Source of the DNA: CAIQQQ01 sp040399685
GTDB taxonomy: Bacteria; Pseudomonadota; Alphaproteobacteria; Acetobacterales; Acetobacteraceae
Direction: 5' to 3'
Length of the DNA stretch: 64,000 nucleotides
NCBI GenBank assembly: GCA_040399685.1
Contig: JBBART010000007.1
Span: forward strand, 103,470-167,469
Under the pieces are notes generated by a model. It worked only from the letters and a program-made list of their open reading frames with translations. It had not been told where the DNA came from and did no database searches. Positions 1 through 8,615 of the stretch are shown here, one piece after another. The position numbers and the translations under genes are program-made. The first letter of the stretch is position 1, and each line of letters starts with the position of its first letter.

Positions 1-107
1 TGCACGTCAACGGCCTCTATCGCCACGGCTTTTTGCTGTCGCCCGCGTTGGCGCGGATGGCCGCATCCACATTGCTGGACGGCGCCAGCTTTCCGGAGGT
101 GACCTGA
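1..107 (+). CDS. thiO: ThiO glycine oxidase, C-terminal end only (cut by window edge)
   Basis: Only the last 34 codons are present, ending at a TGA whose final base is the first base of the thiS start codon. The peptide reads HVNGLYRHGFLLSPALA and then continues to the stop, which fits the C-terminal end of FAD-dependent glycine oxidases of the DadA/ThiO type. ThiO supplies the glycine imine used in thiazole synthesis. The call leans on position, directly before thiS-thiG-thiE, because too little protein is visible for an independent identification. Confidence 0.7.
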   Translation, partial: HVNGLYRHGFLLSPALARMAASTLLDGASFPEVT

Positions 108-304
108 TGCGTATTTCGGTCAACGGCGCAGCGCAGGAGGTGGGCGAAACCTCGCTCGCCGCCCTGCTCGAACATCTGGGCTATTCCGGAGCCTGCGTGG
201 CCACGGCGGTGAACGGCGCATTCGCCTCCGCCAGCGCCCGCGGCCAGACCATGATCCAGAACGGCGACGAGATCGAAATCGTCGGGCCGATGCAGGGGGG
301 CTGA
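107..304 (+). CDS. thiS: ThiS sulfur carrier protein
   Basis: This 65-residue ubiquitin-fold protein carries sulfur as a C-terminal thiocarboxylate for thiazole formation by ThiG. The length matches the family and the chain ends in the required Gly-Gly (VGPMQGG). The start codon overlaps the preceding stop by one base (TGATG), so translation is likely coupled to thiO. The gene lies in a compact thiO-thiS-thiG-thiE operon, the usual order in alphaproteobacteria. The thiF-type adenylyltransferase needed to activate ThiS is not in the window. Confidence 0.95.
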   Translation: MRISVNGAAQEVGETSLAALLEHLGYSGACVATAVNGAFASASARGQTMIQNGDEIEIVGPMQGG

Positions 305-307
305 ACA

Positions 308-1078
308 ATGCAGGTCTATGGCGTCACACTCGGCTCCCGGCTGATGCTGGGCACGTCGCAATACCCGTCGCCGGCAGTCTTGACGGAGGCCGTGCAGCGT
401 TCGGGGGCGGAGGTGGTGACGGTGTCCTTGCGCCGCGAATCAGCCACCGCGCGGGCTGGACAGGCGTTCTGGCAGATCATTCGCGATCTCGGCGTTCATG
501 TACTGCCCAACACCGCCGGGTGCCACTCCGCCCGCGAGGCCATCACGACCGCGAAGATGGCGCGGGAGGTGTTCGCGACGAACTGGATCAAGCTCGAAGT
601 GATCGGCGACCACGACACGCTGCAACCCGATCCGTTCGAACTGATGGAAGCTGCCCGCGTCCTGTCGCAGGACGGTTTTGAGGTGTTCCCCTACACCACC
701 GAGGATTGCGTGGTGGCGGATCGGCTGTTGCAGGCGGGGTGCCGGGTGCTCATGCCCTGGGGCGCGCCGATCGGCTCCGGGCGCGGACTGAACAACCCCT
801 ACGGCCTGCGCAGCCTGCGGGCACGGTTTGCCGATGTGCCGATGGTCATCGACGCCGGCATCGGCCTGCCGTCCCACGCGGCCCAGGCGATGGAGATGGG
901 ATTCGACGCCATTCTGCTCAACACCGCCATCGCCAAGGCGGGCAATCCGGCGGCCATGGCCGGCGCGTTCCGGCTGGCGGTGGAAGCCGGGCGCGCCGCC
1001 CGCCTGGCGGACCCGATTGACGCACGCGACATGGCAGTCCCTTCCACGCCGGTCTTTGGTCAGGCGTTCGCATCATGA
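308..1078 (+). CDS. thiG: ThiG thiazole synthase
   Basis: ThiG makes the thiazole phosphate moiety of thiamine from deoxyxylulose 5-phosphate, the ThiO-derived imine and the ThiS thiocarboxylate in the cytoplasm. The 256-residue protein has the family length. Lys95 in NWIKLEVIGD is the expected Schiff-base lysine, and the phosphate-binding end of the TIM barrel is visible as DAGIGLPSHAAQAMEMGFDA followed by LLNTAIAKA. It begins three bases after thiS and overlaps thiE by four bases (ATGA). Confidence 0.96.
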   Translation: MQVYGVTLGSRLMLGTSQYPSPAVLTEAVQRSGAEVVTVSLRRESATARAGQAFWQIIRDLGVHVLPNTAGCHSAREAITTAKMAREVFATNWIKLEVIGDHDTLQPDPFELMEAARVLSQDGFEVFPYTTEDCVVADRLLQAGCRVLMPWGAPIGSGRGLNNPYGLRSLRARFADVPMVIDAGIGLPSHAAQAMEMGFDAILLNTAIAKAGNPAAMAGAFRLAVEAGRAARLADPIDARDMAVPSTPVFGQAFAS

Positions 1079-1677
1079 GCGCCCTGCCCCGGTTTTACCA
1101 GATTGTGGATGATGCCGCCTGGCTGGAGCGCCTGCTGCCGCAGGGGGTGAAGCTGGTGCAACTGCGGGTCAAGGATCGCGCTGCTGCGGAACTCCGTGCG
1201 CAGATCGTCGCCGCCCGGGATCTCTGCGCCGCGCATGGGGCACTGCTTGTGGTAAACGATTACTGGCAGCTCGCCATCGATCTTGGCTGTTCGTTCATCC
1301 ATCTCGGCCAGGAAGATCTCGACACCGCCGACATCACCGCCATTCGCCGCGCCGGACTCAGGCTCGGCATCTCCACCCATGACCACGCCGAGCTGGAGCG
1401 CGCCCTGGCCCTCTCCCCAGACTATATCGCCCTCGGCCCGGTCTATCCGACCATCCTCAAGCAAATGCCCTGGGCGCCGCAAGGGCTGGAGCGGGTGGCG
1501 CAATGGAAGGCCCGCATCGGCGCCACCCCGCTCGTTGCCATTGGCGGGCTGAACATCGCACGGGCCCCCGGCGTGCTGGCGGCGGGCGCGGATTGCCTCG
1601 CCGTGGTCACGGATGTGTTGCGCAACGCCAACCCGGAGGCGCGGGTCAGCGCCTGGCTGGACGTCACCAAAGCATAG
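1075..1677 (+). CDS. thiE: ThiE thiamine phosphate synthase
   Basis: ThiE joins the thiazole phosphate to hydroxymethylpyrimidine pyrophosphate, giving thiamine phosphate. The 200-residue protein shows the family blocks in order: VQLRVKD near the N-terminus, VVNDYWQLA, HLGQEDL, GISTHD, YIALGPVYPT and VAIGGL. Its ATG overlaps the thiG stop as ATGA, so it is the last gene of the operon seen here. Only ten bases separate its stop from that of the convergent deacetylase gene, and no terminator hairpin is visible there. The pyrimidine branch gene thiC is not in the window. Confidence 0.95.
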   Translation: MSALPRFYQIVDDAAWLERLLPQGVKLVQLRVKDRAAAELRAQIVAARDLCAAHGALLVVNDYWQLAIDLGCSFIHLGQEDLDTADITAIRRAGLRLGISTHDHAELERALALSPDYIALGPVYPTILKQMPWAPQGLERVAQWKARIGATPLVAIGGLNIARAPGVLAAGADCLAVVTDVLRNANPEARVSAWLDVTKA

Positions 1678-1687
1678 GGATTGCTTG

Positions 1688-2572
1688 TTAGGCGGCTGGC
1701 GACTGGGCCGTGGTGAACCAGTCACAGATCTCGCTGGGCGTGGTGAAAACGGTCTGATCACTGGCGCGCAACAATTTCAGCATGGTTTCCAACTCATGGA
1801 TGCGGTGCGGCACGGCGATCAGATGCGGATGCAGGCCGATGCCCAGAACGCGCGGGTTATCTGTTGTCTCGGCCTCGAAACGGCGCAGCGTGTGCGCAAG
1901 CCTGTTCAACATCTCGCCGGTGGCATGGCGTTCGATGGCATAGACGATGGAGTCGTTGATTTCGAGGTTGTAGGGCATCGCCACCAAAGGCCCGTTCTGG
2001 GTAGTCATGTAAGACGGAAGATCGTCTACCACCCAGTCGCACACATAATCGATGCCGCTTTTCGTCAGCAGGTCCGGCGTATCCAGCGTCTCGCGCAATC
2101 CGGGCGACAGCCAGCCGCGCGGGCGGGTGCCGGTGAACGCGGCGATCTTGTCCAGGCACGCGGCGATGAGCCCTTCCTCGCCGCCATCCACATGATTGGT
2201 GGCCTTCTGGTGCATGCCGTGGCCGATGAATTCCCAGCCGGCTTTCAGCATGGCATCGGCGGCCTGCGGATAGGCGTCGATCACCCCGGCGTTGAAGCTG
2301 GTGGAGGCCGGAAGCCCGTCGAGCAGGTCGAGAATGCGGGGCATGCCGGCGCGCATGCCGTAATCGGCCCAGGAGAAATTCGGCACGTCCGGCACCGTCT
2401 CGCGGCCATGCGGTGGGGTGACGATGGTGCGCGGCATGGCGTTCTCGAACTGCCAGTGCTCCACGTTGACCACCAGATGCACGAGGATCTTCTTGCCCTG
2501 GAACGCCGGCAGTTTCGGCCGCGCCGAGGACAGGCGGTAGGGAATGCGGGGATTGGCCATGTGTCTGCCCAT
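1688..2572 (-). CDS. Polysaccharide deacetylase / PuuE-like (NodB-fold) hydrolase
   Basis: A 294-residue cytosolic protein (no signal peptide) of the NodB-fold superfamily, closest in appearance to the PuuE allantoinase-like branch rather than to chitin deacetylases. Visible parts are VVNVEHWQFE near residue 35, SWADYG, FNAGVIDAYP, EFIGHGMHQ and GIGLHPHLIAVPHR near the C-terminus. The usual metal-binding TFD of motif 1 is replaced by NVEHW, as in the PuuE-like branch. It is the last gene of the seven-gene operon with the ABC importer, so it may hydrolyse an imported nitrogen compound (inference). The start at 2572 is preceded by AGAAGA; an in-frame ATG at 2560 is possible. Confidence 0.75.
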   Translation of the reverse strand: MGRHMANPRIPYRLSSARPKLPAFQGKKILVHLVVNVEHWQFENAMPRTIVTPPHGRETVPDVPNFSWADYGMRAGMPRILDLLDGLPASTSFNAGVIDAYPQAADAMLKAGWEFIGHGMHQKATNHVDGGEEGLIAACLDKIAAFTGTRPRGWLSPGLRETLDTPDLLTKSGIDYVCDWVVDDLPSYMTTQNGPLVAMPYNLEINDSIVYAIERHATGEMLNRLAHTLRRFEAETTDNPRVLGIGLHPHLIAVPHRIHELETMLKLLRASDQTVFTTPSEICDWFTTAQSPAA

Positions 2573-2576
2573 TCTT

Positions 2577-3341
2577 CTAATGGTTGGCGTGCGCGCCGCG
2601 CATCTCGGCCATGATAACGGCCTTGAAATGCATGAAATCCGCCGAGATCAGATCGTCGATCGAACGCGGCCGACGCAGGGTGATGGGAATGTCGCGGGTG
2701 ATGCGCCCGGGCCGGGCGGTCATCACGCACACGCGGTCCGCCAGCAGGATCGCCTCGTCGATGTCATGCGTGACGAACAGCACCGTCGTCTTCAGCTTCT
2801 GCCAAACATCGAGCAGAAGCTGCTGCATCGACAGCCTGGTTTGCGCATCAAGTGCCCCGAACGGCTCGTCCATCAGCAAGGCGCGCGGCTGCATCACCAG
2901 GGCACGGGCAATGCCGACGCGCTGGCGCATGCCGCCGGACAGCTGGACCGGCAGGGCGGCGTGGAAGTTTTCCAACCCGACGATCTTAAGAATGTCCCGC
3001 GCCCGCGGTTCGTAATCGGATCTGGCGATGTTCTGCACCTTGGGGCCGAAAACGACGTTCTCCCACACCGACAGCCACGGCAGCAGCGAGGCCTCCTGAA
3101 ACACCACGCCGCGGTCCGGCCCGGGCTTGGTCACGGCCCGGCCGTCAAACGTCATGGTGCCGTCGGTCAGTGTCTCGAACCCGGCCACGAGATTGAGCAG
3201 CGTTGACTTGCCGCAGCCGGACGGCCCCAGCAGGGCCACGAACTCCCCCTCGCCGATGGTGAAATCCACATTGTCGAGCGCGCGAACGCCGCCCTCGCCG
3301 CCGTAAATCTTCGAGACTGACGTGAAGCAGATCGTGCCCAT
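2577..3341 (-). CDS. ABC transporter ATPase, taurine/nitrate/sulfonate type
   Basis: This is the ATP-hydrolysing subunit of the importer encoded with the two genes before it. The 254-residue protein has Walker A GPSGCGKST at 39-47, Q-loop FQEASLLPWL, signature LSGGMRQR at 134-141, Walker B ALLMDEP at 154-160, D-loop GALD and the switch His in FVTHD near 192. It resembles TauB/SsuB/NrtD. It lies nine bases after the permease gene and five bases before the deacetylase gene. Confidence 0.9.
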   Translation of the reverse strand: MGTICFTSVSKIYGGEGGVRALDNVDFTIGEGEFVALLGPSGCGKSTLLNLVAGFETLTDGTMTFDGRAVTKPGPDRGVVFQEASLLPWLSVWENVVFGPKVQNIARSDYEPRARDILKIVGLENFHAALPVQLSGGMRQRVGIARALVMQPRALLMDEPFGALDAQTRLSMQQLLLDVWQKLKTTVLFVTHDIDEAILLADRVCVMTARPGRITRDIPITLRRPRSIDDLISADFMHFKAVIMAEMRGAHANH

Positions 3342-3350
3342 CTCGTTGGC

Positions 3351-4229
3351 CTATTCGTTGAAGGATTGAAGACGCCGCCAGCGGAGCGCCCACATTTCGA
3401 GGCGGACGATGCCCCAGTCGGTCAGGAAGCCGAACAATCCGATCGAGACCATGTCGGCGATCACGATGTCCATGCGCCCGACGTAATAGGCATCCCACAG
3501 CACGTAGCCGAGGCCGGATTTCACCGCGACCATCTCGGACACGATCACCGCCGTCCAGCCGATGCCGAGGCCAATCCGCAGGCCGGTGAAGATGGATGGC
3601 GTGGCGGCGGGCAGCACCACGCGGCGCATCACATCCCATGGCCCGGCGCCCATCATCAGCGCAGCACGGATCCAGTTCTTGTCGACATCCCGCGCACCCT
3701 GGGTGGTGTTGATCACGATCGGATAGAAGGCGCCGATGGTGATGAGGAACACCGCACCGAAATCGCTGATGCCGAAGATGGCGATGGAAATCGGCAGCCA
3801 GGACGTGATCGGCACCGGCCGCAGCCACTGGATCGTGGGGTCGACCAAGGAAGAGGCGAGCCTGGACCATCCGATGATGATGCCCAGCGGCACCCCCACC
3901 AGGATGGCCAGGCCAAAGCCCTTGGCCACGCGCATGGCCGAGAACATCACAGCCTCTGACCAGTTGCCAACATAGGGCGACAAGGTCATCGGGCCGGCCT
4001 TGCCGAACGCCCAGACCAGCCAGGCCTTCCACACACGATCCGGCGTTGGCAGTGCACCGCCGGCCAGTGAGCCGTCGGTGCCCGCCAGTTGCCAGAGCGC
4101 CACAAGCGTCACCGGCAACAGGATGGCCAGGATCGATTGCCCGATCCTGGATGATCCGAACCGTATCTTGCGGCGCCCCGTGGCCGCGGGCCTGGAGTTG
4201 CCGCCTGCGGCCTGAGTCGTGATGCTCAC
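3351..4229 (-). CDS. ABC transporter permease, taurine/nitrate/sulfonate type
   Basis: A 292-residue inner-membrane permease of the SsuC/TauC type. Several hydrophobic helices are visible, starting with ILAILLPVTLVALWQLAG near residue 35. The coupling-loop region reads RAALMMGAGPWDVMRRVVLP and contacts the ATPase in this family. The gene starts one base after the binding-protein stop, so the three importer genes are tightly coupled. The family transports sulfonates, nitrate, pyrimidines or aromatic acids; the sequence alone does not reveal the substrate. Confidence 0.88.
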   Translation of the reverse strand: MSITTQAAGGNSRPAATGRRKIRFGSSRIGQSILAILLPVTLVALWQLAGTDGSLAGGALPTPDRVWKAWLVWAFGKAGPMTLSPYVGNWSEAVMFSAMRVAKGFGLAILVGVPLGIIIGWSRLASSLVDPTIQWLRPVPITSWLPISIAIFGISDFGAVFLITIGAFYPIVINTTQGARDVDKNWIRAALMMGAGPWDVMRRVVLPAATPSIFTGLRIGLGIGWTAVIVSEMVAVKSGLGYVLWDAYYVGRMDIVIADMVSIGLFGFLTDWGIVRLEMWALRWRRLQSFNE

Positions 4230-4230
4230 C

Positions 4231-5202
4231 TTATTTCTTCATCGCGGTTTCGAGGAACGAGGCGTCCCAATACTTGGAGATCTCGCCGGAGACATCCTTC
4301 GGAATCACTTCGAGTTCGTTGAACGCCTTGGCCTGACGCTTGATCTGGTCAGGCGTGATGACCGGGCCAAGCTTGATGACCTCGGCGACCTTCAGCGACA
4401 CTTCCGGATCAAGCCCGGTCAGAGCCGCGATGGCCGCGCCGAATTTCGGCTTCGATGCTTCCAGCTCCTGCATCTTCGCCACATAGGCGGTGACGAAGGT
4501 CTGCACGGTGGCGCGCTTGTCCGCCAGCGCCGTCTTGGTGGTGGCCAGCATGCCAAGTTCAGCGCCGACCGACTTCGAGATGGAGTAATCAAGGTTCTTG
4601 GCGAAGAAGCCGTAGCCCTTCATCACCGGGATCGACTCAAATGGCTCCCACGTGACGATGCCGTCGATATCGCCCTTTTCCAGCGCCTGGTCGAAATTGG
4701 CGCCGCCGCCTTGGATGTTCACCGCGTTGAAGGAAGTATAGGGAATTCCCTTTTCAATCAGCGTGGCCGCGAACTGGAACCAGACCGCCGAGCCGGGTGC
4801 GATGGCAATCTTCTTGCCTTTGATGTCATCCCAACTGTCGAACTTGGTGCCCTTGCGACCAATGACATATTTCGGCGACGACCCAACGCCCATGATGCCG
4901 ACCATGCTGGTGGACCCATTGGCAATGGAGATGGCAAGATCGGCCGGCCCTACGGCGGCCACATCCAGCGAGCCTGCCAGCAGGGCGGTGCGGGCATCGG
5001 CATAGCGGGCGAATTCAACCAGCTTGATCTCGACGCCCTGTTTCTTCAGGTCGTCCGCGATCAGCACGATGGGCGCCAGATGCCCCACCTTCTGATAGCC
5101 GACCGTCAGCGAAACCGGCGCTGTCTGCGCCATGGACTGAACCGGCAACAGGGCCACCAGGCCAAGGGCCGCGCACCCGGCCAACAACGTACGACGCTTC
5201 AT
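4231..5202 (-). CDS. ABC transporter periplasmic substrate-binding protein (SsuA/TauA/NMT1-like)
   Basis: This 323-residue protein starts with a Sec signal peptide (MKRRTLLAGCAALGLVALLP, then a cleavage region near SMAQTA) and is therefore periplasmic. The body has the type II periplasmic binding fold signs of the SsuA/TauA family: VGYQKVGHLAPIVLI, LLAGSLDVAAVGPAD, KGKKIAIAPGSA and GIVTWEPFES. It captures the ligand for the permease and ATPase that follow. Neighbouring amidase, CoA-transferase and crotonase genes suggest an amide or acid ligand (inference). Confidence 0.88.
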   Translation of the reverse strand: MKRRTLLAGCAALGLVALLPVQSMAQTAPVSLTVGYQKVGHLAPIVLIADDLKKQGVEIKLVEFARYADARTALLAGSLDVAAVGPADLAISIANGSTSMVGIMGVGSSPKYVIGRKGTKFDSWDDIKGKKIAIAPGSAVWFQFAATLIEKGIPYTSFNAVNIQGGGANFDQALEKGDIDGIVTWEPFESIPVMKGYGFFAKNLDYSISKSVGAELGMLATTKTALADKRATVQTFVTAYVAKMQELEASKPKFGAAIAALTGLDPEVSLKVAEVIKLGPVITPDQIKRQAKAFNELEVIPKDVSGEISKYWDASFLETAMKK

Positions 5203-5251
5203 CGTGCCACTCCTCGATTAAGGACGACCTCTCGTCCGTTGCCACCCACCA

Positions 5252-6055
5252 TCATGTGCCCGTGAACACAGGATCTCTCTTTTCACGGAAGGCAAGCTGG
5301 CCTTCCCTGTAATCAGCACTGCCAAAGCAGGCATCGACCAATGCATCAACCGCGCCACTGTCGCGTTCGGCCTCCGGTCGCAGCATTTCAATCAGGGCAC
5401 GCTTCACCGCCCGCAATGTCAAAGGCGCGTTGGCGGCGATGCGCGCGAGATAGATTTCAGCGTCGTCGTGGAATGTTGGGCTGTCAAACACAGTATTGAC
5501 GATGCCAAGCCGGCCGGCTTCGGGCGCATCGATAATCCGGGCGCTGAGCAGAAGGTCCGCCACCGGCCCCATCCCCAGCTTGCGCACCATCATGTCCACG
5601 CCGCCGAAGCAGTAGCCAAGCCCGATCCGGCCGGCGGGAATGCGGAACCGGCTGCCGGAGGACGCGATACGCAGGTCGCAACACATCGCCAGACCGAAGC
5701 CACCGCCGAAGCAGATGCCGGAAATAACGGCAATTGTCGGCTTGCTGGCACCTGCCAGGGCAGCGTTCCCGGCGGCCACCACACTGTCATAGGCCGCCAC
5801 GGCCTCAACGCCGGAGCGTTTTGCGCCGAACTGCGAAATATCCGCGCCGGCACAGAAGGCCCGCTCACCGGCGCCGGCCAGGGAAATCACCCGCACGGAC
5901 GGATCAGCCTCGGCCTGGGCGATCAGGCGGGGGAGGCTTGCCCACATCTCGAACGTCATGGCGTTCATTTTCGACGGCTGGTCGATGGTCAGGCGGGCCA
6001 CGCCGCGTTCGGCCGTGTAGCGAATGGATGGGGTGGCAGGGACTGCTTCGGTCAT
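5252..6055 (-). CDS. Crotonase (enoyl-CoA hydratase) family protein lacking both hydratase glutamates
   Basis: A 267-residue crotonase-fold protein. The oxyanion-hole segment AFCAGADIS and the glycine-rich loop GICFGGGFGLAMCCD are present. In canonical hydratases the second loop carries Glu144 (GGGCELAM) and the next one Glu164 (QPEI); here these positions read GGFGLAM and IPAGRIG, so both catalytic glutamates are missing. A different crotonase reaction, such as hydrolysis, isomerisation or decarboxylation on a CoA ester, is more likely than hydration. I chose the ATG at 6055 because AAAGG lies at the right distance, whereas the ATG at 6061 would sit on it. The gene follows the CoA-transferase in the operon. 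Confidence 0.85.
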   Translation of the reverse strand: MTEAVPATPSIRYTAERGVARLTIDQPSKMNAMTFEMWASLPRLIAQAEADPSVRVISLAGAGERAFCAGADISQFGAKRSGVEAVAAYDSVVAAGNAALAGASKPTIAVISGICFGGGFGLAMCCDLRIASSGSRFRIPAGRIGLGYCFGGVDMMVRKLGMGPVADLLLSARIIDAPEAGRLGIVNTVFDSPTFHDDAEIYLARIAANAPLTLRAVKRALIEMLRPEAERDSGAVDALVDACFGSADYREGQLAFREKRDPVFTGT

Positions 6056-6065
6056 GCGCATCCTT

Positions 6066-7259
6066 TCAGATCGCGCCGTCTTGGCGCAGCAGGGCAATCT
6101 GTTCGCCGCTGAACCCGGCCTGGGCGAGAATATCGTCGGAATGCGCGCCTTTGTCCGACAGCGGGGCGGTGATCGACGCCGGTGTGCGGGACAGCACCAC
6201 CGGCTGGCCGACCAGCGCGATGTCGCCCCGTTCGGGATGATGGACCGTCTGCGCGATGCCGAGATGGCGCACCTGCGGGTCGGCGAAGACCTCGTCCATC
6301 CGATAGATCGGCCCGGCCGGAACGCTATGGGCTTCGAGTTTCGCCAGAAGTTGCTCGGAAGTGCCCGCTTGAAAAATCGGCGTCAGCAGATGCGTCAAGG
6401 CGGGGCGGTTGCGGAACCGGTCTTCCTGCGTGGCGTAATCGGGGTGATCGGCCAGACCCGGCAGATCCAGTGCGCGGCAGAGCGATTTCCACTGGCCGTC
6501 GCCGCCCACGCCGAGATTGATGTAGCCATCGGCCGTTTGCATCACGCCCATCGGCGTGGCGTAGGGGTGATCGTTGCCGGCCTGCGGCGGCACTACCCCA
6601 TCGACGAGATATCTGGCCGCCTGGAAATCGCACAAGGCGATCTGCGCCTCCAGCAAGGAGGTGTGCACCCATTGGCCCAGGCCGGATTTCTCGCGTTCGG
6701 CGAGGGCGACCAGAATGCCCGTCGCGGCATACAGCCCCGCCGTGGAATCAGCCACCGCCACGCCGGCCCGAACCGGCCCCTGCCCCGGCAGGCCCGTCAC
6801 CCACATCAGCCCGCCCATGCCCTGGGCAATCTGGTCAAAGCCAGCCCGCGTCTTGTACGGGCCGTCCTGCCCGAAGCCGGAAATCGAGGCGAAGATGATG
6901 CGCGGGTTGATCGCGCGCAGGGCCTCGTAGCCGATGCCGAGGCGCTCCTTCACATCCGGCCGATAATTCTCGACGACGATATCAGCCGTTTCGACCAATT
7001 TCAGAAACACCGCCAGGCCGGCCGGCTTCTTCAAATTGAGGGTCAAGGAGCGCTTGTTGCGGTGCAGGTTCTGCATGTCGTAGCCGAGGCGCGGGCCAGA
7101 CATGCCCTCGTTCGGATCGACGCCGTCGGGCGCTTCGATCTTGATCACGTCCGCGCCGAAATCCGCCAGCACCCGACAGCAGGTGGGCCCGGCGCGCACG
7201 CGGGTGAGATCCAGCACGCGCAGATGCGCGAGGGCGGTGGAAGGCGAGGCCTGGGTCAT
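6066..7259 (-). CDS. CoA-transferase family III (CaiB/BaiF type)
   Basis: This 397-residue protein is a class III CoA-transferase, which moves CoA between acyl-CoA and a free acid through an aspartyl-CoA anhydride. The N-terminal VLDLTRVRAGPTCCRVLADF and the segment IKIEAPDG are typical, and Asp171 in GVAVADSTAGLYAA is the expected nucleophile. The start at 7259 has GGAG seven bases upstream and overlaps the amidase stop as ATGA. It may activate the acid released by the amidase, feeding the crotonase encoded next (inference). Confidence 0.92.
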   Translation of the reverse strand: MTQASPSTALAHLRVLDLTRVRAGPTCCRVLADFGADVIKIEAPDGVDPNEGMSGPRLGYDMQNLHRNKRSLTLNLKKPAGLAVFLKLVETADIVVENYRPDVKERLGIGYEALRAINPRIIFASISGFGQDGPYKTRAGFDQIAQGMGGLMWVTGLPGQGPVRAGVAVADSTAGLYAATGILVALAEREKSGLGQWVHTSLLEAQIALCDFQAARYLVDGVVPPQAGNDHPYATPMGVMQTADGYINLGVGGDGQWKSLCRALDLPGLADHPDYATQEDRFRNRPALTHLLTPIFQAGTSEQLLAKLEAHSVPAGPIYRMDEVFADPQVRHLGIAQTVHHPERGDIALVGQPVVLSRTPASITAPLSDKGAHSDDILAQAGFSGEQIALLRQDGAI

Positions 7260-8536
7260 GCGGATTCTCCGACAAGGCCTGTGATGCCGGTGGGCACGCG
7301 GCCATGCCAATCAGTGTGGACCTGAAGCCGCGCCGCCACGTCGAGCAGCGCCCGATCCCCGTGTGGACGCGCGACGATCTGGACCGCCAAGGGCAGGCCG
7401 GCGCTGTCAAAGCCTGCGGGAATGGCGACTGTCGGCAGGCGAAGGCCGTTCACCCAGCGGGTCAGGGCCGACAGCGCATACAATGTGCGTGCCGAAAACA
7501 AAGGAGAGCCGGGCTCGCAGGCCGCAACCGACGGCGTGCGGATGCGCATGACCGGCAGCAGGATCGCACCGGCATCGCCAAACACCGCATCGAGCGCCGC
7601 GCCGGCCAGTTCGGCCAGCGTGGTTCGGGCCGCGTGCATCTGCGCGGGCGTGATCGCGCTGCCTTTGGCGAGCCGCGTGCCAAGAACGGGGTCCAGATGG
7701 CCCGATTCGAGCAGCGCCTTGTGCGCGAGCGCCGCCTCGCCTTGCAGCAAGACCAGAACCGGGGCGTCGCAGGCCGCGATCAGGTTGTTGAGCGCCGTGT
7801 CGCCACACGCAATCCCGTCCAGCCGCAAGGCCGCTTCCACCTGCGCCATGGCGTGGACGATATCGGCATCGCAGTCCGCCAGGACATCGCGGGCAACGGC
7901 AATCTTGCGGATGGCTGGAAAATCGTCTGCGCCGGTCGCCATAAATGCAGCGGCCACGGGGATGATGTCCTTGGCGGCGCCGGCCAGAAAGCCGATGCAG
8001 TCGAGCGAAGGCGCCAGCGCCATCGTCCCCGCCACTGGCACCAGGCCATGGGTGGGCTTCCACGCCGTCACGCCGCAGCATTGGGCGGGGATGCGCAGTG
8101 AGCCTGCCGTGTCCGATCCCAACGCCAGCGGCACAATTCCGGCCGCCACCGCCACGGCCGAGCCGGACGAGGAGCCGCCGCAAATAGCCGAAGCATCCCA
8201 CGGATTGACGGGCCGACCCTGCGCCGTGTTGCCGCCCGATGGCTCGTAGGCGAGCGCGGTCATCTTGGTGAAACCGATCAGGCAGGCGCCCTGTGCGGCG
8301 AGAACCTCGATCACCGCGGCTGTCGTCTCGGGGGCGGCATTGGGCGCGTGCGCCAGGCCGAGCGTTGGTGCGCGTCCTGCGATGTCACACAGATCCTTGA
8401 CCGCGAACGGCATTCCGCCAAACGGGCCGGGCCTTGGTGCAACCGGCTCGGGGAGGATGTGCACAAAGGCATGCAGCGTCGCATCGAGCCTGGCGTGTTC
8501 GCAACGATCAGTCTCGGTCGGGATCTGGACGGACAT
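7256..8536 (-). CDS. Amidase signature family hydrolase
   Basis: A 426-residue amidase-signature enzyme that hydrolyses a carboxamide to acid and ammonia or amine. The Ser-cisSer-Lys triad is visible: Lys47 in PFAVKDL, the cis-Ser in GGSSSGSA near 122, and the nucleophile Ser146 in SDTAGSLR. I chose the ATG at 8536 because AGGGAG lies just upstream; a GTG at 8542 is also in frame. It is the first gene of the operon and overlaps the CoA-transferase start by four bases. The protein is somewhat shorter than GatA, and no gatB or gatC is near, so a catabolic role fits better than tRNA amidation. Confidence 0.9.
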   Translation of the reverse strand: MSVQIPTETDRCEHARLDATLHAFVHILPEPVAPRPGPFGGMPFAVKDLCDIAGRAPTLGLAHAPNAAPETTAAVIEVLAAQGACLIGFTKMTALAYEPSGGNTAQGRPVNPWDASAICGGSSSGSAVAVAAGIVPLALGSDTAGSLRIPAQCCGVTAWKPTHGLVPVAGTMALAPSLDCIGFLAGAAKDIIPVAAAFMATGADDFPAIRKIAVARDVLADCDADIVHAMAQVEAALRLDGIACGDTALNNLIAACDAPVLVLLQGEAALAHKALLESGHLDPVLGTRLAKGSAITPAQMHAARTTLAELAGAALDAVFGDAGAILLPVMRIRTPSVAACEPGSPLFSARTLYALSALTRWVNGLRLPTVAIPAGFDSAGLPLAVQIVARPHGDRALLDVAARLQVHTDWHGRVPTGITGLVGESA

Positions 8537-8615
8537 GCACACTCCCTAAACCGAGAGAGCGTATGTCGTTTCAATGACTCCGTAGAATTAGAAAAGAATG
8601 GACACAGATTTCGAA

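Noticed and set aside
1..1677. TPP riboswitch for the thiamine genes
   Set aside because: The window begins inside the operon, and no THI-box core was seen before the thiS start or in the following importer operon.
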